DNA of 64,000 nt. Source: Chimaeribacter coloradensis. GTDB lineage: Bacteria; Pseudomonadota; Gammaproteobacteria; Enterobacterales; Enterobacteriaceae. Location: positions 433,231 to 497,230 of the forward strand of contig NZ_PJZH01000001.1 in NCBI RefSeq assembly GCF_002858715.1. Direction: 5' to 3'. Of this stretch, positions 47,275 through 56,725 are shown piece by piece (positions within the stretch are counted from its first letter, which is position 1; every line of letters begins with the position of its first letter). Below the pieces are notes generated by a model that saw only the letters and a list, made by a program, of their open reading frames with translations, was not told the DNA's origin and made no database searches. The position numbers and the translations under genes were made by a program.

Positions 47275-47475
47275 CGCGCACCTCCCTGAAAGGGGCAACC
47301 GGCCGGCTGCCTTACCATGACTATAGAAGGGGGCGGGCGGCAAAAGCAAAAGGCCCGCTCAAAAATCCACCGGAGGCAGTAAATATCCGCCACGCCATGC
47401 CGATAATGAAAGAAACCGCTTCCGGACGACACTGCACCGGGGGCCTTACCCTTGTGCCTGCGCCCGGAGAGGACG

Positions 47476-48504
47476 ATGAGCCACCTTATTACGCGAAAAA
47501 TTACCGATTCAGCCCATATCTATGAGGATTTCGATACGCGTTTTTATGAGTGGGAAGATGGCATGTCCTCGGCCGGCCTCAAGCTGGAGCTGTCACGGCA
47601 GGCCTTCACCGGGTTTGACTGGGAGGTCACTGGCTATAACTTCGGCCGTCTGGTCGGCGGGATACTGAACGTCAGTGAGCATGATATTCATCGCCAGCGC
47701 GGCAATATTTTCTCAATGCCCGATCATGTGCTGATTTTCATCATGGTGCTGGGCGGCATGGAGTGCCGCTGTTTTGGCCGCCGTTTCTCGGTGCAGCAGG
47801 GGGACATCCTGATCCAGGACTCCTCGCAACCGATCGCCATCCATGTTCACCCCAGCAGCTCGCCGCCCCATCTCTGCACCTACCAGTACATTATTCTGCC
47901 GAAACACACGGTCGCCCTGAGCCTGGATATTGCCGCGCTGCATGGCCGGGTGCTGCCTGCCGCGTCGCCGATGAGCTTTTTGCTGCGCCAGCATTTCAAC
48001 GGTATGTTGCAGGTGTTTGACACCCTGAGCGAGCCGGAGGTGCTGGCGACCGGCGAAGGGGCGGCGGCGCTGATCCTGCACACCCTGTCGCTGGTGGCGG
48101 GCGTGCCGGTCGAGGCACCGTTCGCCCACAGCTCGCGGCTGGAGCAGGTCTGCCTCTATATTGAGCAGCATCTGGCGCAGCCGCTGACGGCGGAGATGCT
48201 GTGCCGGCAGTTTGGCCTGTCACGCGCGGCGCTCTACCGGCTGTTTGAGCCGATGGGTGGCATTGCGCTGTTTATCCGTAACCGGCGCGCCACCCTGGCG
48301 CGGCGGCTGATGCGTACCACCTCCCTCTCGGATCTGAGCCTGACGGCCATTGCCCGCCGCTGCGGCCTGTCGCCCGCCACCCTGCGCCGCCTGCTGGTGC
48401 AGGAGTATGGCATGTCATCGCGTGATGTCCGCACCGCGCTGCTGAATGCGCCGCCGCCGGCCGCCGGGACGCCGACCCACCTGAACTGGGTCAGCCACCT
48501 GTAA
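47476..48504 (+). CDS. AraC family transcriptional regulator
   Basis: A 342-residue regulator with an N-terminal cupin-like sensor domain (about residues 30-190, including FIMVLGGMECRCFGRRFSVQ and GDILIQDSSQPIAIH). The C-terminal AraC-type double helix-turn-helix covers about 235-330 (EMLCRQFGLSRAALYRLF and LTAIARRCGLSPATLRRLL). The sensor half is of the AraC-binding-domain-like type seen in FeaR relatives. GGAGAGGAC precedes the ATG at 47476. Its target could be the divergent GST gene or the lipoprotein operon 128 bases downstream; the effector is unknown. Confidence 0.85.
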   Translation: MSHLITRKITDSAHIYEDFDTRFYEWEDGMSSAGLKLELSRQAFTGFDWEVTGYNFGRLVGGILNVSEHDIHRQRGNIFSMPDHVLIFIMVLGGMECRCFGRRFSVQQGDILIQDSSQPIAIHVHPSSSPPHLCTYQYIILPKHTVALSLDIAALHGRVLPAASPMSFLLRQHFNGMLQVFDTLSEPEVLATGEGAAALILHTLSLVAGVPVEAPFAHSSRLEQVCLYIEQHLAQPLTAEMLCRQFGLSRAALYRLFEPMGGIALFIRNRRATLARRLMRTTSLSDLSLTAIARRCGLSPATLRRLLVQEYGMSSRDVRTALLNAPPPAAGTPTHLNWVSHL

Positions 48505-48632
48505 CCCGGGTAAGCCGCCCTCTGCCTCACTCATCTTCCTCATTTTTCCTCATTTAGCCGCGCGCCCTCTGCCGGGCGCGATCCCGGCAGGCTAAGGTTA
48601 TCCCTGTGTAACGGGCAGGGGAACAGGGCACG

Positions 48633-49562
48633 ATGTCTATAGAAAGCAAATCGATAAAAAGAAGCTGGGTAAAAAGAGTGTGGCCGGCACTGGCGTTACT
48701 TGTCGCCTGCCTGCTGGCGGGGTGCGCCGCCGATACGCAACCGCAGCACACCGCCGAAAATTTTGCCGGGCAGAATGCCGAGGCGGGCAAACTCAGTGAA
48801 CAGGCGCTGATCATGATGCATCAGGGCATTAACCGCATGGCCTATCAGCAGCAGTTCCTGCTGCTGACCCGCGACAGCGGCATCCCGCCGCGGCAGGATC
48901 TGCCGCTGGAGCACACGGTGCAGCGCGTGGCGGCCGCCCGGGCGTTGCAACGCTACGGCGAGGCGATGCAGGCGCTGCTGCGCCAGGAGCGGACGCCGGA
49001 GGCCACCGCAGCCTTTAACGGCCTGCTGGATAATACCCAGCTGGCGTTGGGCATGTTTCTGCCGGTGATGGTGACGAAACAGATCCGGGCGATGGGGGAG
49101 ACGCTGGGGCAGCGGTACTACTTCCAGCGCAAACTCACCCGGGTCAGGCTGCTGATGAACGCCTACCAGCCGGTGGTGGGCCAGCTGGCCGGTCTGCTGG
49201 CGGAGGATTTCGAGGCCAACGGCTCAGGCTATATGGCGCTCTACCTGACCAGTGCCGCAGAATTGCGCAACACCGCCCGGCAGGTGCTGGACGACCCGCA
49301 GACCGGCGCTTCGCGGCGGCGGCAGGCGCTGGAGGCGCTGAATGATGCTGAGCAGGCAGAGGCGCAGGGGCAGGCCCTGAGCACCCGGATGGTCGGCATG
49401 GTGACGTCGCTGTACGCCGCCCAGCAGGAGACGTTGCGCAACCTGGATGAACCGGTGGATGCCCACCCGGCGCTGGAAGAGTACAGCCGCCGGGTCAGCT
49501 ATGCCGGGCGGCTGATGCCGTTACTCTCACTGCCGGCACAAGGGGAGGTCAATCATGAGTGA
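48633..49562 (+). CDS. Unrecognised lipoprotein, first gene of a two-gene operon
   Basis: A 309-residue lipoprotein precursor. A basic N-region (SIKRSWVKRVW) is followed by a hydrophobic core and lipobox LLAGC with Cys31; the next residues Ala-Ala favour outer-membrane sorting. The mature part appears entirely alpha-helical with many Gln, Ala and Leu residues and no recognisable domain, resembling a tetratricopeptide- or coiled-coil-like scaffold without clear repeats. The Shine-Dalgarno is weak. Its last codons overlap the next gene by eight bases. I cannot assign a function. Confidence 0.75.
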   Translation: MSIESKSIKRSWVKRVWPALALLVACLLAGCAADTQPQHTAENFAGQNAEAGKLSEQALIMMHQGINRMAYQQQFLLLTRDSGIPPRQDLPLEHTVQRVAAARALQRYGEAMQALLRQERTPEATAAFNGLLDNTQLALGMFLPVMVTKQIRAMGETLGQRYYFQRKLTRVRLLMNAYQPVVGQLAGLLAEDFEANGSGYMALYLTSAAELRNTARQVLDDPQTGASRRRQALEALNDAEQAEAQGQALSTRMVGMVTSLYAAQQETLRNLDEPVDAHPALEEYSRRVSYAGRLMPLLSLPAQGEVNHE

Positions 49563-49869
49563 AAGCCTGATGCAGCAACTCAACCGCACACTGGCCCAGC
49601 TTGAGGTGGTCAGCAAACAGGGGGGCGAGGCGGGGAAACGGGCGCAGCTGCTGCTGTCCCGGCTCTACCCGGTAAAAAAGGCGATGCTGTTACAGGCGAT
49701 CGCCCTCCAGACCCCGCTCTATGCGGCGCTGGCAGACGCACTGAAACAGGGGGCGGATCAGGCGCATCAGGCGCAGGTGGGGCTGATCGCGCCGGTCTCC
49801 TTTGTCGCCGGGGTGGAAAACTGCATGGCGAAAGCGCTGATCCTGATGCACGCCGGGCCACAGGCATAA
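49555..49869 (+). CDS. Small helical cytosolic partner of the lipoprotein gene
   Basis: A 104-residue protein without signal peptide, predicted helical throughout (MSESLMQQLNRTLAQLEVVS at the N-terminus, an Ala/Leu-rich middle). GGAGGT precedes the ATG, which lies inside the end of the lipoprotein gene, so the two are translationally coupled. No family recognised. It could be a regulator, a chaperone or an effector; a lipoprotein with a cytosolic partner is an odd pairing because they act in different compartments unless this product is exported by a non-Sec route. Confidence 0.7.
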   Translation: MSESLMQQLNRTLAQLEVVSKQGGEAGKRAQLLLSRLYPVKKAMLLQAIALQTPLYAALADALKQGADQAHQAQVGLIAPVSFVAGVENCMAKALILMHAGPQA

Positions 49870-49895
49870 AAAAACGCTCCCGGGGGAGCGTTTTT
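49868..49895. terminator. Bidirectional terminator between the lipoprotein operon and dtpA
   Basis: AACGCTCCC and GGGAGCGTT arms with A and T runs on the two sides, between convergent genes. Confidence 0.92.
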
Positions 49896-49914
49896 GCAGA
49901 TAACGGGCGGCGGA

Positions 49915-51423
49915 TTAACGCGCTTTCGCCAGATCCATCGCTTTGCGTTCCTGCTCGGTATCCTGCGTCATGCGGTGCAGTTTCGGCGCGGCGATAATCA
50001 TCAGCAGCGCGATCACGCCGGTGGCGATGCCGATTTGCAGGAAGACATGGCTGTAGATCGCCAGGGAGGCGTGGGCATCGGTGATGTCCTGCGGCACGGC
50101 GGTCAGGTTTGCCACTTTCCCGGCAATGATGGCCGCGGCCGCGGTGGTCAGGAACCAGGAACCCATGATGAAGCCCATCAGGCGCTGCGGCACCAGCTGC
50201 GCCACCATCGCCAGGCCCAGGCCGGAGATCATCAGCTCACCAATACTCTGCAACGCATAGCTCAGCACCAGCCAGTTGACGGAGACAATCCCGGCGTCGT
50301 TCGCCAGGGTCGCGCCCCACGGCAGCACCAGGAACGCGGCGGAGCAGAGCACCATCCCGATCGCGAATTTGTGCGGCATCGGCAGGCGGTCACCCGCTTT
50401 GGCATAGAACGCCGCCAGCAGCGGGCTGGCCAGCATGATCCAGAACGGGTTCAGGGCCTGATACTGTTCCGGCTCCATCTGGAAGCCGAACAGGCTGTGC
50501 TCCACATTATGGATGGCGAAGAAGTTCAGGGAGGTTGGCATCTGGCTGTAGAGCACGAAGAACACCACCGCTTCCAGCATCATCAGGAACGCCACGATCA
50601 TCTTGCGGCGGGCGATGCCGTGCAGGGCAAAGGTCTCTTTGGCGAAGATGATGATAATCCCCAGTGACACCACGCCCAGCGCCATGCGGGCGATGTCCTG
50701 GTGGTGCAGCAGCCAGGTTGAGGCCGCCGCCAGCGCAACAACGCCCACCAGGGTCATCAGCAGTTTGTTTACCTGCAGCGGTTCAAAATCGGGTTTGGAA
50801 CCGTGGTTTTTGACCCATTTGGCGCAGAACAGGAAGTTCACCAGGGTGATCAGCATCCCGGCCACGCTCAGGGAGAAGGCCACGCTCCAGCCATATTTGG
50901 CCGCGAGCCACGGCGTCGCCAGCATAGAGAAGAAGGAACCGATATTCACCGACATGTAGTACATGGTGAAGGCCCCATCGAGGCGCGGGTCATCTTTCTC
51001 ATAGCAGGTGGAGAGCAGGGAAGAGGGGTTGGCCTTGAACAGGCCGCTGCCCACGGCCACGGTCGCCATACCGACGTAAACCCAGAAGACGTCGTGGTTA
51101 GAGTAGGCGATGCAGGCATAACCCACCGCCAGCACCAGCGCGCCGAGGATAATCACGCGTTTGGAGCCGAGGACTTTATCCCCCAGCCAGCCGCCGATGG
51201 CCACAAAGCCATACACCAGCGCGCTGAAGGAGGAGAACAGGGTGATGGAGTCGGCTTCACTCAGGCCAAGCTGTTTGACCAGGTACACCGCCATGATGCC
51301 CTGTAAACCGTAAAAGCCGAACCGTTCCCAGAGTTCGATGGAGAAAATCAGGTAAAACGCTTTGGGTTGTTTAAAGGCGTTTAAGCTGACGTCTTGTGAT
51401 GTCTGTTTGTTTGATGTTGACAC
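49915..51423 (-). CDS. dtpA: Proton-dependent di/tripeptide transporter
   Basis: A 502-residue POT-family symporter (E. coli DtpA has 500) with about fourteen membrane helices. The proton-coupling motif is [12 protein letters not shown] near residue 30, with the family signature [10 protein letters not shown] and [15 protein letters not shown] block. It imports di- and tripeptides. Translation most likely starts at GTG (51423) five bases after GAGG, giving MSTSNK like E. coli MSTANQ; the frame reaches back to 51546. E. coli dtpA is next to gstA, but here they are 7 kb apart. Confidence 0.93.
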   Translation of the reverse strand: MSTSNKQTSQDVSLNAFKQPKAFYLIFSIELWERFGFYGLQGIMAVYLVKQLGLSEADSITLFSSFSALVYGFVAIGGWLGDKVLGSKRVIILGALVLAVGYACIAYSNHDVFWVYVGMATVAVGSGLFKANPSSLLSTCYEKDDPRLDGAFTMYYMSVNIGSFFSMLATPWLAAKYGWSVAFSLSVAGMLITLVNFLFCAKWVKNHGSKPDFEPLQVNKLLMTLVGVVALAAASTWLLHHQDIARMALGVVSLGIIIIFAKETFALHGIARRKMIVAFLMMLEAVVFFVLYSQMPTSLNFFAIHNVEHSLFGFQMEPEQYQALNPFWIMLASPLLAAFYAKAGDRLPMPHKFAIGMVLCSAAFLVLPWGATLANDAGIVSVNWLVLSYALQSIGELMISGLGLAMVAQLVPQRLMGFIMGSWFLTTAAAAIIAGKVANLTAVPQDITDAHASLAIYSHVFLQIGIATGVIALLMIIAAPKLHRMTQDTEQERKAMDLAKAR

Positions 51424-52031
51424 TGAAACCTCTTTATTCACAGCCTGTTTTAAGTTGCACAGGGATGGCGCAGAAGTGATGCCGAAAGCATCCTTTGCAT
51501 TGTTATAAGATGGATAGCGGCAGGTAATGTTCACGATCTTTGTCAATGAGGCAAGCTATTTGACATAACCTGTTACATATATTCCCAGTGGCATAATGAG
51601 CAGGTGTTGCAAATGTTATGCAGGATTAACGTTTATGTTCAGCGGCTTTTCCAAACTATTATATTGATTAATCGCCATCCAATTTTTTATCAGTGATATA
51701 TTCTGCTTTTTAGCCCACTTATGGTTCATCTGCTTATCTCTGAATAGTCTGATTGAAGATGATAAGGGCAGGGTGGCCTTTTCCCCTATATTCCCCTTTT
51801 CAATGAAGGCAGAAGATTCGCTGCTTTTTTGTCTCAGCCTGAAAACGTGAAGAAGATCCCATTTCTGGCTTAAATTTCAGGTTGAAAAAAATGTTTTTAC
51901 CAGATGAGGTGATTAACCGGGGAAGACGCAGGGGTTTATCCGTTTTAAATCACAATTCCGGCAGAAAATGGGGAGAGGGAAAGTTCAGCCCCGCCGCAGG
52001 GCAGGAGGGCACTCCCAGAAGGTGAAGGGCA
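51424..52031. other. AT-rich dtpA-fabI intergenic region
   Basis: About 600 bases, markedly AT-rich from 51540 to 51960. The dtpA promoter side includes GTTACATAT-like sequence near 51570-51580, which might be an OmpR contact site (E. coli dtpA is OmpR-controlled), but I could not place a convincing -10/-35 pair. I see no coding region or RNA gene. Confidence 0.4.
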
Positions 52032-52057
52032 TAAAAAAACCGGCCCGGGGCCGGTTG
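52032..52057 (-). terminator. fabI terminator
   Basis: Minus-strand AACCGGCCC and GGGCCGGTT arms followed by T residues, 37 bases past the fabI stop. Confidence 0.9.
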
Positions 52058-52093
52058 GGTCACCCGGCAGCAGAGGCGCTGCCGGAGAGAGGC

Positions 52094-52882
52094 TTAGTTG
52101 ATTTCCAGCTCGTTCATGGCAGCGATGTTGAAGCCGCCGTCTACGTGCAGGATCTCACCGGAGATACCGGCTGCCAGGTTGGAGCAGAGGAACGCGGCGG
52201 AGTTGCCCACGTCTTCGGTGGTTACGGTACGGCGGATCGGGGTAACCGCTTCGCAGTGGGCCAGCATCTTACGGAAGTTCTTGATGCCGGACGCCGCCAG
52301 GGTGCGGATCGGGCCGGCAGAGATGCCGTTCACACGCACGCCTTCCGGGCCCATGGCGTTCGCCATATAGCGCACGTTGGCTTCCAGGGAGGCTTTGGCC
52401 AGGCCCATTACGTTGTAGTTCGGGATCGCGCGCTCTGCACCCAGGTAAGAGAGGGTCAGCAGGGCGGAATCCGGGTTCAGCATGGTACGGCAGGCTTTCG
52501 CCATCGCGACAAAGCTGTAGGAGCTGATGTCGTGGGCCACACCGAAGCCCTGACGGGTCACGGCATTCACGTAGTCGCCGTCCAGCTGGTCAGCCGGGGC
52601 GAAACCGATGGAGTGAACGAAACCGTCAAATTTCGGCCAGGATTTAGCCAGTTCAGCAAACATTGCATCGATGCTGGCATCTTCTGCCACGTCACACGGC
52701 AGCACCAGGTTGGAACCCAGCTCGGTCGCGAACTCTTCAACGCGGGACTTCAGCTTGTCATTCTGGTAAGTGAAGGCCAGTTCCGCGCCTTCGCGGTGCA
52801 TAGCCTGAGCGATACCGTAAGCGATGGAAAGTTTGCTGGCAACGCCAGTAATCAAAATGCGTTTGCCGGTAAGAAAACCCAT
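52094..52882 (-). CDS. fabI: Enoyl-ACP reductase (NADH)
   Basis: A 262-residue short-chain dehydrogenase-fold enzyme, exactly E. coli length, catalysing the last step of each fatty-acid elongation cycle. The catalytic Tyr146, Tyr156 and Lys163 are all in place. Gly93, whose change confers triclosan resistance in E. coli, is the sensitive-type glycine. AAGGAT precedes the ATG at 52882; the frame extends to 52981. On the same strand as sapF but with its own leader and promoter region. Confidence 0.97.
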   Translation of the reverse strand: MGFLTGKRILITGVASKLSIAYGIAQAMHREGAELAFTYQNDKLKSRVEEFATELGSNLVLPCDVAEDASIDAMFAELAKSWPKFDGFVHSIGFAPADQLDGDYVNAVTRQGFGVAHDISSYSFVAMAKACRTMLNPDSALLTLSYLGAERAIPNYNVMGLAKASLEANVRYMANAMGPEGVRVNGISAGPIRTLAASGIKNFRKMLAHCEAVTPIRRTVTTEDVGNSAAFLCSNLAAGISGEILHVDGGFNIAAMNELEIN

Positions 52883-52911
52883 AGCAATAATCCTTGTGGT
52901 CATTGTGCGTG

Positions 52912-52954
52912 CGGAAGCCTGACTGCCCGGCAGCAGCGCCGGGCCGCGCTTCCG
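52912..52954 (-). promoter_or_regulatory. Nested hairpin in the fabI leader
   Basis: Outer arms CGGAAGC (52912-52918) and GCTTCCG (52948-52954) enclose inner arms GCCCGGC (52925-52931) and GCCGGGC (52938-52944). A minus-strand -10 TAGAAT lies at about 52973-52978, so this structure sits inside the untranslated leader, about 30 bases before the ATG. Confidence 0.55.
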
Positions 52955-53031
52955 CGTTAATAAACCGGGCGATTCTAGCATGCCCGGACGAAATTAGGAG
53001 ATGATTCGCCATCTGCTCCGATCAGTGTGGC

Positions 53032-53841
53032 TTAGCGGGTATCACGCCGCCAGGCATCGGCGGTCAGGGCTTCGCCAAAGTGGCTGGTAATCAGCCGGCG
53101 GGTGAGGTCATGCAGCGGGGCCGCCAGCACCTCCGCAGTAGAGCCGCGCTCCACCACCTCGCCCTGGTGCATCACCAGCACCTGGTCACTGATATGTTTC
53201 ATCATGCCGAGATGCTGGGTGACGTAGATATACGATATGCCGTGTTTTTCCTGCAATTCCAGCATCAGGTTAATAATTTGTGAGCGCATGGACATATCCA
53301 GCGAGGCCAGCGCCTCATCCGCGATGATCACCTGCGGCTGCAGGATCAACGCCCGCGCCAGCGCCACGCGCTGTTTCTGGCCGGACGCCAGCATATGCGG
53401 GTAGTAGGCGGCGTGGTCGGGCAGCAGCCCCACCTGGCGCAACGTCTGGTTGATGCGCTGTACGCGTGCCGCGGCATCCAGGTCAGTATTCAGGCGCAGC
53501 GGGGCATCCAGCAACTGGCCGATGCGCTGGCGCGGGTTCAGAGAGGTGCTGGGGTCTTGCAGGATCATGCGGATGCGCTGGCTGCGGTAGCCGTAATCGC
53601 CGAAGGCCAGCGGATGGTTGTCGATCAGCATTTCGCCGCCGCTTGGCTCCACCATACCCGCCAGCATTTTCGCCAGGGTTGATTTGCCGGAGCCGTTCTC
53701 GCCGATGATCGCCAGCGTCTGGCGCTCCCGCAGGGTAAAGCTCACCGGCTTCACCGCCTCCACGTTCATGCGCCGGAACAGGCCGGTGCGGTAACGGAAG
53801 GTCTTGCTGAGGTTGCGCACCTCAAACAGGGTCTCGGCCAT
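53032..53841 (-). CDS. sapF: Peptide ABC transporter ATPase SapF
   Basis: A 269-residue ABC ATPase (E. coli SapF has 268). Walker A is IGENGSGKST near residue 47, the signature is LASGQKQRVALARA near 156 and Walker B is VIIADEALASLD. With SapD it powers the SapBC permease. The ATG at 53841 overlaps the sapD stop (TGATG). An upstream GTG at 53844 is also possible, but the GGAG spacing suits either, and the family begins at the ATG. Confidence 0.94.
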   Translation of the reverse strand: MAETLFEVRNLSKTFRYRTGLFRRMNVEAVKPVSFTLRERQTLAIIGENGSGKSTLAKMLAGMVEPSGGEMLIDNHPLAFGDYGYRSQRIRMILQDPSTSLNPRQRIGQLLDAPLRLNTDLDAAARVQRINQTLRQVGLLPDHAAYYPHMLASGQKQRVALARALILQPQVIIADEALASLDMSMRSQIINLMLELQEKHGISYIYVTQHLGMMKHISDQVLVMHQGEVVERGSTAEVLAAPLHDLTRRLITSHFGEALTADAWRRDTR

Positions 53842-54833
53842 CACGACTTCTCCATGTTCAGCGGGAAGTGGCAGGCAAACGCATGGGTTTTCACCGGCTT
53901 GAGCGGCGGGGTCTCAATGCATTTTTTCTGTGCGTAGGGGCAGCGCGGCCCCAGCCGGCAGCCGATCGGCAGATGCTCCAGCGACGGGATCGCCCCCGGC
54001 AGGGTGTTCAGCCGGCTTTTGTGCGGCAGGGAACGGCCGAAATCGGGCATCGCCCGGATCAGCGCCTGCGTGTAAGGGTGGTGCGGCGCGGCCAGCAGAT
54101 CCTCACAGGTCGCACTCTCCACCGTCTGGCCGCAGTAGAGCACATTGATGCGGTCAGCCCACTTGCTCATGGTCTGCAGGTCGTGGCTGATCAGCAGAAT
54201 GGTGGTGTTGTTATTCTGGTTGAGCCGCGCCAGCAGGCGGAAAATCTGTGCCTGGGTAGTCGGCTCCATGGCGTTGGTCGGCTCATCGGCGATCAGCAGA
54301 CGCGGCTGGTTGGCCAGCGCGATGGCGATCATCACCTTCTGGCACTCCCCTTCGGTGAGTTCGTAGGGGAAGCTGCCCATGATGTCTTTGTGATCCTTGA
54401 TGCCGACCCGGTGCAGCAGCTCAATCGCCCGGCGCTTGCGCCAGTGCAGCCGCTGCCACCACTTGCCTTTGTAGGTCCAGCCGGGGATCGCCTGCATCAG
54501 CTGGCGGCCGATGCTCTCGGACGGGTCAAGGCAGGATTGCGGCTCCTGAAAGATCATGGAGACATTATGGCCGACCACCTTGCGCCGCTCGCGCGGCGTC
54601 AGTTGCAGCAGGTCAATGTCATTAAAGCGGAACCGGTCAGCGGTGACGCGCCAGTTATCTTTGGTGACGCCGCAGATCGCCTTGGCGATCAGGCTCTTGC
54701 CGGAGCCGGATTCACCCACCAGCCCGCGCACTTCGCCCTCCATCAGCGCCATGCTGACGCGGTCAACCGCTTTGACCGGGCCATCCGGCGTCATAAATTC
54801 AATGGTCAGGTTACGGATATCAAGCAGAGGCAT
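53841..54833 (-). CDS. sapD: Peptide ABC transporter ATPase SapD
   Basis: A 330-residue ABC ATPase, the same length as E. coli SapD. Walker A is [14 protein letters not shown] near residue 40, the signature-like block is [17 protein letters not shown] near 155 and Walker B is [14 protein letters not shown]. The C-terminal oligopeptide-type cysteine region is [15 protein letters not shown]. SapD also supports TrkH/TrkG potassium uptake in E. coli. GGAGG fixes the ATG at 54833 rather than the more distant 54890. Confidence 0.95.
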   Translation of the reverse strand: MPLLDIRNLTIEFMTPDGPVKAVDRVSMALMEGEVRGLVGESGSGKSLIAKAICGVTKDNWRVTADRFRFNDIDLLQLTPRERRKVVGHNVSMIFQEPQSCLDPSESIGRQLMQAIPGWTYKGKWWQRLHWRKRRAIELLHRVGIKDHKDIMGSFPYELTEGECQKVMIAIALANQPRLLIADEPTNAMEPTTQAQIFRLLARLNQNNNTTILLISHDLQTMSKWADRINVLYCGQTVESATCEDLLAAPHHPYTQALIRAMPDFGRSLPHKSRLNTLPGAIPSLEHLPIGCRLGPRCPYAQKKCIETPPLKPVKTHAFACHFPLNMEKS

Positions 54834-54879
54834 TATTGGCCCTCCCGGCGGGTAAGGTGACGCCGCATAACGGCCTGTT

Positions 54880-55773
54880 TCATGATTCAATCCCCGCGTT
54901 TATCGCCCGGCGCATCCCGTCGCCCATCAGGTTGATCAGCAGCACGCTGACCATGATCGCCGCGCCCGGCAGCATCACCGTCCAGGGCGCGACATAGACC
55001 AGCTCCAGCGAGTCGCCCAGCATCGCCCCCCACTCCGGCGAGGGCAGCTGTGCGCCGAGATCCAGGAAGCCCAGGGCGGCAATATCCAGGATCGCCATTG
55101 AGAGGGCGCGGGTAAATTCGGTGACCAGCACTGCGGCAATATTAGGCAGTATGGCATACCAGAGCAGGTAGCGGATGGACGCCCCGTCGAGCCGGGCGGC
55201 CACCACATACTCTTTCTCCAGCTCGTCATGCACCGCGCTGTAAACGGTGCGCACCATGCGCGGCACCAGCGCCAGCCACACCGCCAGCATCGCATGTTCC
55301 AGCTTCGGGCCGATAAACGCCACCACGATGATCGCCAGCAGCAGCGAGGGGATCGAAAGCAGGGTATCCAGCACATGGTTCATCACCGCCGAGCGCAGGC
55401 CGTGGGTGATGCCCGCCAGCACCCCGAGGATCAGCCCAAACAGCGCCGCCGCCGCCGTCACCACTGCGGCGGAACCGAGGGTCGGGGCGGCACCGGAGAG
55501 CAGGCGGCTCAGGATGTCTCGCCCCAGGTCGTCCGTGCCGAGGAAGAAGGAGACGTTACCGTAGCGCGACCAGGAGGGCGGCAACAGCTGGTAGCCCAGG
55601 AACTGCTGGTCGAGGGTATAGGGGGCGAGGTAGTGGCCGAACACGCAGAGCAGCATCAGCAGCACCACGCCGTAGAAGCCGATCATCGCCAGGGTGTCGC
55701 GGTAGAACGCGCGCCACATCGCCCGCAGCGGCCCGGCAATCCGCTTCTCGTGGTAGACATTATCGAAGGGCAT
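54880..55773 (-). CDS. sapC: Peptide ABC transporter permease SapC
   Basis: A 297-residue binding-protein-dependent permease (E. coli 296) with about six helices. The EAA-type loop is [25 protein letters not shown] near residue 190. It contributes to resistance to antimicrobial peptides in Salmonella, and in E. coli the SapBCDF complex has been linked to putrescine export. Overlaps sapB by 14 bases. Confidence 0.95.
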   Translation of the reverse strand: MPFDNVYHEKRIAGPLRAMWRAFYRDTLAMIGFYGVVLLMLLCVFGHYLAPYTLDQQFLGYQLLPPSWSRYGNVSFFLGTDDLGRDILSRLLSGAAPTLGSAAVVTAAAALFGLILGVLAGITHGLRSAVMNHVLDTLLSIPSLLLAIIVVAFIGPKLEHAMLAVWLALVPRMVRTVYSAVHDELEKEYVVAARLDGASIRYLLWYAILPNIAAVLVTEFTRALSMAILDIAALGFLDLGAQLPSPEWGAMLGDSLELVYVAPWTVMLPGAAIMVSVLLINLMGDGMRRAINAGIES

Positions 55774-56725
55774 ACCATTCCTTATGTTTCAGCGGGTTGG
55801 TCAGCGCGCCCAGAATGTCGGAGAGCACGTTGACCACAATCACCAGCGCGCCGACCAGCATCACCCCGGCAGAGATGGCGGCATAGTCCTGCTGGCGGAT
55901 GGCGTTGATCAGCCAGCGGCCCAGGCCCGGCCAGCTGAACACCACTTCGGTGATCATCGCCAGGGTCAGCATGGTGGAGAACTGCAGCCCCAGTTTGGGG
56001 ATGATCGGCGGCAGCGCGTTGTGCAGCACGTGGCGGCGGATCACGGTAAAGCGCGACAGGCCGCGGGTGGCCGCCGCCTTGATATAGTTCTTGCTGAACA
56101 CCTCATCGGTGCTGATGCGCATCAGGCGCACCACCTCGGTGGTGGGGGCCACGGCCAGCGCGGCAATCGGCAGCACCATATGACGCAGGGCGCTGAGCAG
56201 CATGTCGTCCCGGTAGGGGGAGTCGGAAAGCCAGGCATCAATCAGCGTCACGCCGGTCACCGGTTTCAGCTGGTAGAGCAGGTCGAGCCGCCCGGAGACC
56301 GGCAGCCAGCCGAGGTGCAGCGAGAAGAACAGCGTCAGCAGCAGCGCCAGCCAGAACACCGGCATAGAGAAGCCGATCAGCGCCAGCATGCTGATCAGCG
56401 TGTCCGGCCACTTGTGGCGCATCACCCCGGCGGTGATGCCGAGCGGGATGCCAATCAGCAGCGCCAGTCCGAACGCCAGCACGCACAGCTCCATGGTCGC
56501 CGGGAACACCTCATGCAGCTGTTCGCGGATCGGCTGGCCGTTGATGCTGGAGACGCCGAAATCCCACTGCATCAGGCTTTGGAAGTAGAAGCTGTAGGCG
56601 TCCAGCAGCGCCGCGCCGCTCAGGGGGGCGTGCGGGGTGAAGTAGCTCAGGCTGAACCCGACCAGCGACAGCAGGAACAACGTGATCAGCAGCAGCAACA
56701 GGCGGCGCAGGGTAAAGATAATCAT
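55760..56725 (-). CDS. sapB: Peptide ABC transporter permease SapB
   Basis: A 321-residue permease, the same length as E. coli SapB, with an N-terminal helix (residues 8-28), a periplasmic segment and five further helices. The EAA loop is [22 protein letters not shown] near 195. Partner of SapC. The four-base overlap with sapA shows operon coupling. Confidence 0.95.
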   Translation of the reverse strand: MIIFTLRRLLLLLITLFLLSLVGFSLSYFTPHAPLSGAALLDAYSFYFQSLMQWDFGVSSINGQPIREQLHEVFPATMELCVLAFGLALLIGIPLGITAGVMRHKWPDTLISMLALIGFSMPVFWLALLLTLFFSLHLGWLPVSGRLDLLYQLKPVTGVTLIDAWLSDSPYRDDMLLSALRHMVLPIAALAVAPTTEVVRLMRISTDEVFSKNYIKAAATRGLSRFTVIRRHVLHNALPPIIPKLGLQFSTMLTLAMITEVVFSWPGLGRWLINAIRQQDYAAISAGVMLVGALVIVVNVLSDILGALTNPLKHKEWYALR

